5,927 bases of DNA from Oscillospiraceae bacterium (lineage in GTDB: Bacteria > Bacillota > Clostridia > Oscillospirales > Ruminococcaceae), in contig JAITFV010000130.1 of assembly GCA_031281115.1 (NCBI GenBank), positions 1 to 5,927 of the forward strand, read 5' to 3'. The translations under genes were made by a program, and so were the position numbers. Below, piece after piece: positions 1 to 3,235 of this stretch; position 1 is the stretch's first letter; each line of letters starts with the position of its first letter. The notes under the pieces were generated by a model. The model ran no database searches. It saw only the letters and a list, made by a program, of their open reading frames with translations, and was not told the origin of the DNA.

Positions 1-499
1 ATTTATTACCCGGATTAACAGGGCTTGAGCTTTCAACGTCCATATCCCACAATGCGATGTTGAGGGCATCGTTTGCAAGCTTGTACTTCATTATCTCATA
101 TTCATTCATACGAAACTGCTCAATCAATTTTATCTGATTGAGCACTCTGAGCTTAACAAGCGCGGGAGAAAAAGGTTTAATTATATAGTCAACCGCACCT
201 AAAGACAACCCTCTCTCTTCATCATCGGCATTATTAAGACCCGTGATAAAAATAACAGGAATGTTCTGCGTTTTCTCGGAATTTTTCAACGCGGCAATTA
301 TAGCATATCCGTCCATTTCCGGCATAATTATATCAAGCAGAATAACATCAGGTACATATTTCTCTGCAGCCGTAAGAGCGCTCTGCCAATTTTTCGCCGC
401 GTAAACAGTGTAATCGGGGCTTAAAATCTGCGTAAGAGCCATAATATTTGAATTCTCATCATCTATAACGAGTACGCTGTTTTTCTTTGATTCAATCAT
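1..499 (-). CDS. Response regulator: receiver domain plus start of a PAS-like domain (3' end outside window)
   Basis: This open frame starts at ATG 499 and runs for 166 codons off the left edge, so the C-terminus is missing. Residues 1-125 form a CheY-like receiver. The acidic pair is D13/D14 in VLVIDDEN, the phosphorylation site is D56 in VILLDIIMPEMDG, and T86 and K108 (IIKPF) complete the active site. A helix LVKLRVLNQIKLIEQF follows, and then EYEIMKYKLANDALNIALWD, which resembles the opening of PAS domains found in hybrid kinases and PAS-containing regulators. The full protein may therefore be a receiver-PAS-kinase or a receiver-PAS with another output; the window does not show which. The start is fixed by alignment with the three paralogues, which all begin M-x-(D/E)-x-K-(K/R)-N-S. 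The family call for the receiver is firm; the PAS call is an inference from about 35 residues. Confidence 0.88.
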   Translation of the reverse strand, partial: MIESKKNSVLVIDDENSNIMALTQILSPDYTVYAAKNWQSALTAAEKYVPDVILLDIIMPEMDGYAIIAALKNSEKTQNIPVIFITGLNNADDEERGLSLGAVDYIIKPFSPALVKLRVLNQIKLIEQFRMNEYEIMKYKLANDALNIALWDMDVESSSPVNPGNK

Positions 500-505
500 T
501 TCCTT
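500..505 (-). promoter_or_regulatory. Weak, closely spaced ribosome binding site (AAGGAA)
   Basis: The only purine-rich site directly before ATG 499 reads AAGGAA on the minus strand and abuts the start codon. The three paralogues upstream have GGAG placed 7-8 bases from their ATG. The start is still preferred because the N-terminal sequence lines up with the paralogues. Translation of this gene may be weaker or may depend on something else in the leader. Confidence 0.35.
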
Positions 506-518
506 GTTCTTTCTTCAT

Positions 519-552
519 TAGACTTCTTGCTCAGAGTTACGCAAGAAGTCTA
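519..552. repeat. Perfect 12-bp inverted repeat (intergenic hairpin)
   Basis: TAGACTTCTTGC (519-530) and GCAAGAAGTCTA (541-552) are exact reverse complements around a 10-base loop. The element lies in the 64-base gap between the stop of the GGEEF gene and the start of the next receiver gene. On the minus strand the bases after the stem are A-rich (ATGAAGAAAG) and there is no U-tract, so it is not a standard intrinsic terminator for this operon. The plus-strand side is T-rich, but no plus-strand gene leads into it. It could be an mRNA-stabilising or processing hairpin, a partial terminator, or an operator. The structure is certain; the role is not. Confidence 0.7.
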
Positions 553-563
553 TTGTATATTTA

Positions 564-1478
564 TTACTCACTGCTCTCAAAATGACACACCCTGTTGCGG
601 CCGTTGTTCTTTGCCGTATAAAGCGCTTTATCAGCTCCGTTAATAAAATCGTCAATAGTTCTGCTGCATCCGTATTCCCGCGTATTGATACCAATGCTCG
701 CAGTTATTTTTGCCGCCGCTTTATCGGAACAGGGGATTTCCATATCTTCAATACATTTTCGGATTTGTTCTGCAATTATAAGCGAATCGCCGGGTTTCAT
801 ATTAGGAAGCAGTACGGCAAACTCCTCTCCGCCCCAGCGCGCGGCAAAATCACTGGCGCGTTTAAGCGATTTCTTTAAATATACCGCCATTGTTTGTAGC
901 GCAACGTCGCCTTGCTGATGCCCGAAAGTATCGTTATATTTTTTAAAGAAATCCAAGTCAATAAACAAAATACTAACCGGCTGCCGTTCGCGCTCTGTTC
1001 TTCGCCACTCCGCATTTAACTGAACGTCAAAACTACGTCTGTTGGGCAGCTCGGTAAGTTTATCAATCATGCTGAGCCGCTCTATTATTCGTAACTGGTC
1101 AAGCATTTTTATTTGGTTTCTTACCCTGAGTTTTACAATTCCGGAACTGAAAGGTTTAGTTATGTAATCTGCTGCGCCTAAAGCCAGCCCTTTCTCCTCG
1201 TCATCAACTTTACTGAGCCCCGTAATAAATATTACGGGGATATTTTGTGTTTCTTCAGAGTTTTTCAACGCAGAAATTACAGCATATCCGTCCATTTCCG
1301 GCATCAATATATCAAGAAGAATTATATCGGGTAAATGTTTTTCTGCTGCCTTAATGGCGCCTTGTCCGTTTTTAGCTGCATAAATTGTATAATCAGAACT
1401 TAAAATTTGTGTCAATGCCATAATATTTGAATTTTGGTCATCCACAATGAGTACACTATTTCTTTTTGACTCATCCAT
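564..1478 (-). CDS. Response regulator with GGDEF output: probable active diguanylate cyclase
   Basis: This 304-residue cytosolic protein should make c-di-GMP from two GTP when its receiver is phosphorylated, as in PleD/WspR-type cyclases. The receiver covers residues 1-125, with D13/D14, phospho-acceptor D56, T86 and K108. A linker helix (about 115-137) leads into the GGDEF domain (about 138-300). Its key residues are present: the metal-binding D174 in FIDLDFFK, N182/D183, G186/H187, the signature GGEEF at 216-220, and a product-inhibition site RASD at 207-210 exactly five residues before it. The usual LTGLPNRR is LTELPNRR here. The C-terminal ADKALYTAKNNGRNRV is typical. The frame could be extended upstream to 1586, but ATG 1478 matches the paralogues and has GGGAG 7 bases before it. 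Two consecutive TAA stops end the gene. Family is certain; activity is inferred from intact motifs. Confidence 0.95.
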   Translation of the reverse strand: MDESKRNSVLIVDDQNSNIMALTQILSSDYTIYAAKNGQGAIKAAEKHLPDIILLDILMPEMDGYAVISALKNSEETQNIPVIFITGLSKVDDEEKGLALGAADYITKPFSSGIVKLRVRNQIKMLDQLRIIERLSMIDKLTELPNRRSFDVQLNAEWRRTERERQPVSILFIDLDFFKKYNDTFGHQQGDVALQTMAVYLKKSLKRASDFAARWGGEEFAVLLPNMKPGDSLIIAEQIRKCIEDMEIPCSDKAAAKITASIGINTREYGCSRTIDDFINGADKALYTAKNNGRNRVCHFESSE

Positions 1479-1485
1479 TATTATT

Positions 1486-1490
1486 CTCCC
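1486..1490 (-). promoter_or_regulatory. Ribosome binding site GGGAG that decides the start at 1478
   Basis: GGGAG on the minus strand sits 7 bases before ATG 1478. The frame stays open upstream as far as an ATG at 1586, but those 36 extra codons cross a GC-rich inverted-repeat element, have no counterpart in the paralogues, and would put sequence in front of the first receiver strand. Confidence 0.7.
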
Positions 1491-1506
1491 AATCTTACTT
1501 AGTTTA

Positions 1507-1512
1507 ATTATA
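1507..1512 (-). promoter_or_regulatory. Candidate -10 box (TATAAT) ahead of the GGEEF gene
   Basis: A perfect TATAAT lies 29-34 bases before ATG 1478 on the minus strand. No convincing -35 hexamer is seen 16-18 bases further upstream. The gene 3 leader also has CTATAAT followed by A/T-rich sequence at a comparable distance from its start, which gives some support for a retained promoter in each duplicated unit. In an AT-rich gap a chance match is quite possible. Confidence 0.3.
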
Positions 1513-1540
1513 GAAATTCTATTTTGCGCGAGATTGCCTA

Positions 1541-1600
1541 TATATCCCCGCCGCACCGGAGTTGCGTCTCCCGCACATATCCGCACATACCGGGGTTATA
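1541..1600. repeat. 60-bp GC-rich element with imperfect terminal inverted repeats and three internal CCGCAC copies
   Basis: The plus strand reads TATATCCCCG at 1541-1550 and CGGGGTTATA at 1591-1600; these are reverse complements apart from one mismatched position. The 40 bases between them contain CCGCAC at 1551, 1571 and 1581. The last two lie in a near-perfect tandem 10-mer (CCGCACATAT/CCGCACATAC). There is also an inner GGAG/CTCC stem with a six-base loop at 1558-1571. The element stands out from the AT-rich sequence around it and lies in the 139-base leader of the GGEEF gene. It may be an RNA hairpin, a protein-binding site or a small repeat element. No U-tract follows the stem on the minus strand. 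Confidence 0.5.
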
Positions 1601-1617
1601 TTGTTTCTAAAGATATT

Positions 1618-2547
1618 TTATATTGAACTTCGCTCTTCTTTGTGATTATAGTAAATTTGATTTCCTCCGCTATCCTTAGCTTTATTGAGCATTTCATAAG
1701 CTTGTTCAATGAACTCGTTTTTGGTTATATCGCTCTGTAGCTTCTCGTGTATATTCACGCCAATACTTACGGTCAATTTTGCGTTTGTTCCGCCGGGAAC
1801 AGGGATTAAAATATTTTCAACATTTCTTTGAATTAATTCAGCGATGCCAAGGACTTCTTTTGCGTTAGAGTCGGGCAATAATAAAACGAATTCTTCATCG
1901 CTCCAGCGCGCCGCAAAATCAGAGGTGCGCTCGAGAGTTCCGGTTAAAATTTCCGCTACTTCTTTTAACGCTGCATCTACTTGCTCATATCCGTAAATAT
2001 CGTCGTATTTTTCAATATTATCAACATTAATAATTGAAATGTTGAACATTTTATTTTTCTTTAATGCCTTTTTCCACTCTTTTTCTATCCGGTGCAAAAG
2101 ATTACGCTTACTGGGTAAACCGGTTAGTTGGTCAAATACAAAAAATCTTTCTATTGTGCGCATTTGTTCAAGGATTTTAATTTGATTTTGAACACGGAGT
2201 TTAACAATTCCGGAGAAAAACGGTTTGGTTATGTAATCCGCAGCTCCCAGCGATAAACCCCACGCCTCATCGCCGGTACTGCCGAGCGCTGTGACAAAAA
2301 TAACGGGAATTTCTTTTGTTTTATTTGATTTTTTAAGAGCCTCAATTACAGCATAACCATCCATTTCCGGCATTACGATATCAAGCAGAATAATATCGGG
2401 TAAATGCTTTTCAGCCGCCCTTACGGCGCCCCGTCCGTTTTTTGCCGCATAAATTGTGTAATCGGGACTCAAGATTTGTGCAAGCGCCAAAACGTTTGAG
2501 TTATCATCGTCAACGATGAGTATGCTGTTTTTCTTTATTTCGCTCAT
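1618..2547 (-). CDS. Response regulator with degenerate GGDEF domain; probable non-catalytic c-di-GMP-responsive protein
   Basis: This 309-residue protein aligns without gaps with the downstream GGEEF protein through the signature motif. The receiver (1-125) is complete: D13/D14, phospho-acceptor D56, T86, K108. The GGDEF domain (about 138-300) keeps the fold landmarks LTGLP and FAARW but has lost cyclase residues. The signature is SDEEF (216-220), the metal-ligand Asp at 174 is Asn, N182 is Asp, H187 is Tyr and G190 is Val, and the C-terminal GRNRV motif is GGNQI. The RxxD site is kept as RTSD (207-210), five residues before SDEEF. In this family, loss of the active site with retention of RxxD is known in c-di-GMP receptors, so the inferred role is ligand binding under phosphorylation control. 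GGAG lies 8 bases before ATG 2547. It could instead be a decaying copy, although the reading frame is fully open. Confidence 0.93.
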   Translation of the reverse strand: MSEIKKNSILIVDDDNSNVLALAQILSPDYTIYAAKNGRGAVRAAEKHLPDIILLDIVMPEMDGYAVIEALKKSNKTKEIPVIFVTALGSTGDEAWGLSLGAADYITKPFFSGIVKLRVQNQIKILEQMRTIERFFVFDQLTGLPSKRNLLHRIEKEWKKALKKNKMFNISIINVDNIEKYDDIYGYEQVDAALKEVAEILTGTLERTSDFAARWSDEEFVLLLPDSNAKEVLGIAELIQRNVENILIPVPGGTNAKLTVSIGVNIHEKLQSDITKNEFIEQAYEMLNKAKDSGGNQIYYNHKEERSSI

Positions 2548-2570
2548 AATGTTTTCTCCGTTTCTTTAAT

Positions 2571-2604
2571 ATTATAGTTTTTGAAGGAGCGGGTTGCCTG
2601 TCAA
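2571..2604 (-). promoter_or_regulatory. Possible promoter: TTGACA and TATAAT with a long 22-base spacer
   Basis: On the minus strand a perfect TTGACA (2604-2599) is followed by a perfect TATAAT (2576-2571), 24-29 bases before ATG 2547. Both hexamers match the housekeeping consensus, but the spacer is 22 bases instead of about 17, which normally weakens or abolishes such a promoter. It may act with an activator, or only the -10 box may be used. It lies in the 67-base gap after the receiver-DHp gene. Confidence 0.3.
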
Positions 2605-2614
2605 TATACCGTTT

Positions 2615-3235
2615 TTATTCTTTTATACCCAGCAAATCATTTATCAGCTTCAGTAAATTTTGAGATGATGTATTAATTTCATTAAGATACTTTGTTACAT
2701 CTTCGGAATTATCTTCTTCGTCAAGAGCAAGAAAAGTCATTCCCATAATCACATTCATAGGTGTAAGCATATCGTGACTCATTTGCGACATAAAATCTAT
2801 TTTGGCTTTGCTGTTTCTTTCGGCAATCTCCTTCTCAATAATCAAGTTCATTTGATTTATTATTTTAATCTGATTTTTCACCCTCAGTTTAACAACCTCT
2901 GAAGAAAACGGCTTAGTTATAAAATCTGCCGCCCCTAAGGTAAGCCCTTTTTCTTCATCATCGGTATAACTAAGCACCGTTACGAAAATAACGGGTATAT
3001 CCTTGGTTTTTTCAGATTTTTTTAACTCGGTGATTACGGTGTATCCGTTCATCTCCGGCATCATGATGTCAAGCAGAATAACATCCGGTAAATATTTTTC
3101 TGCTGCTTTGATGGCGGATGCTCCGTCTTTCGCCGCATAAACCGTATAATCGGGTTCTAAAATATGCGTTAATACCATGATGTTTAGATTTTCATCATCT
3201 ACAATGAGCACACTGTTTTTCTTTGAATCATTCAT
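2615..3235 (-). CDS. Receiver fused to a HisKA/DHp domain without ATPase
   Basis: This 206-residue protein has a full receiver at residues 1-125 (D13/D14, phospho-acceptor D56, T86, K108), then a helix (about 113-145), then a kinase dimerisation/phosphotransfer hairpin (about 145-204). The H-box reads FMSQMSHDMLTPMN with H154, and the second helix ends in LLKLINDLLGIKE, directly before the stop. In a normal histidine kinase a linker and the HATPase domain would follow. Here the stop is followed by a 67-base gap with no trace of N- or G-box coding, so the protein cannot autophosphorylate unaided. The H-box region resembles that of the adjacent kinase. It could form mixed dimers with the kinase, take phosphate from it in trans, or be a remnant of a larger hybrid kinase. 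ATG 3235 lies inside the kinase end (8-base overlap) with GGAG 7 bases upstream, suggesting translational coupling. Confidence 0.93.
   Translation of the reverse strand: MNDSKKNSVLIVDDENLNIMVLTHILEPDYTVYAAKDGASAIKAAEKYLPDVILLDIMMPEMNGYTVITELKKSEKTKDIPVIFVTVLSYTDDEEKGLTLGAADFITKPFSSEVVKLRVKNQIKIINQMNLIIEKEIAERNSKAKIDFMSQMSHDMLTPMNVIMGMTFLALDEEDNSEDVTKYLNEINTSSQNLLKLINDLLGIKE

Larger units (their letters stand above)
110..3235 (-). repeat. Four diverged direct copies of a receiver-coding unit (about 390 bp each)
   Basis: The units lie at 110-499, 1089-1478, 2158-2547 and 2846-3235, each beginning at an ATG. They encode the same 130-residue module with identical spacing of D56, T86 and K108 and the exit motif VKLRVxNQIK. 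By hand count, copy 1 versus copy 2 and copy 2 versus copy 3 each share 97 of 130 residues. DNA similarity is visible too, for example around the CCGTCCATTTCCGGCAT stretch at the phosphorylation site. The copies arose by tandem duplication or by shuffling of one module in front of different outputs. Confidence 0.85.

Noticed and set aside
519..552. A rho-independent terminator ending the operon after the GGEEF gene
   Set aside because: The stem is good, but no U-tract follows on the minus strand, and another same-strand gene begins 20 bases later.
582..878. Plus-strand open frames antisense to the cyclase, kinase and other genes (also 685-918, 3376-3651, 3838-4131, 4135-4359, 4360-4563, 5206-5478)
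   Set aside because: They lie opposite clearly conserved coding sequence, have no recognisable domain, and are explained as shadows of the minus-strand genes.
1479..1586. N-terminal extension of the GGEEF protein from an upstream ATG at 1586 (36 extra residues)
   Set aside because: The extension lies on a GC-rich inverted-repeat element, has no counterpart in the three paralogues, and ATG 1478 has its own well-placed GGGAG.
1541..1600. A type I c-di-GMP riboswitch in the leader of the cyclase gene
   Set aside because: The minus strand contains GACGCAA and CTCCGG, which recall parts of that motif, but the conserved CAGGGCAAACC core is absent, so the match is not good enough to call. A covariance-model search of 1479-1617 would settle it.
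2548..2614. A frameshifted or broken ATPase domain after the receiver-DHp gene
   Set aside because: The gap is only 67 bases and shows no N-, G1- or G2-box coding in any frame, so this is absence, not a simple frameshift.
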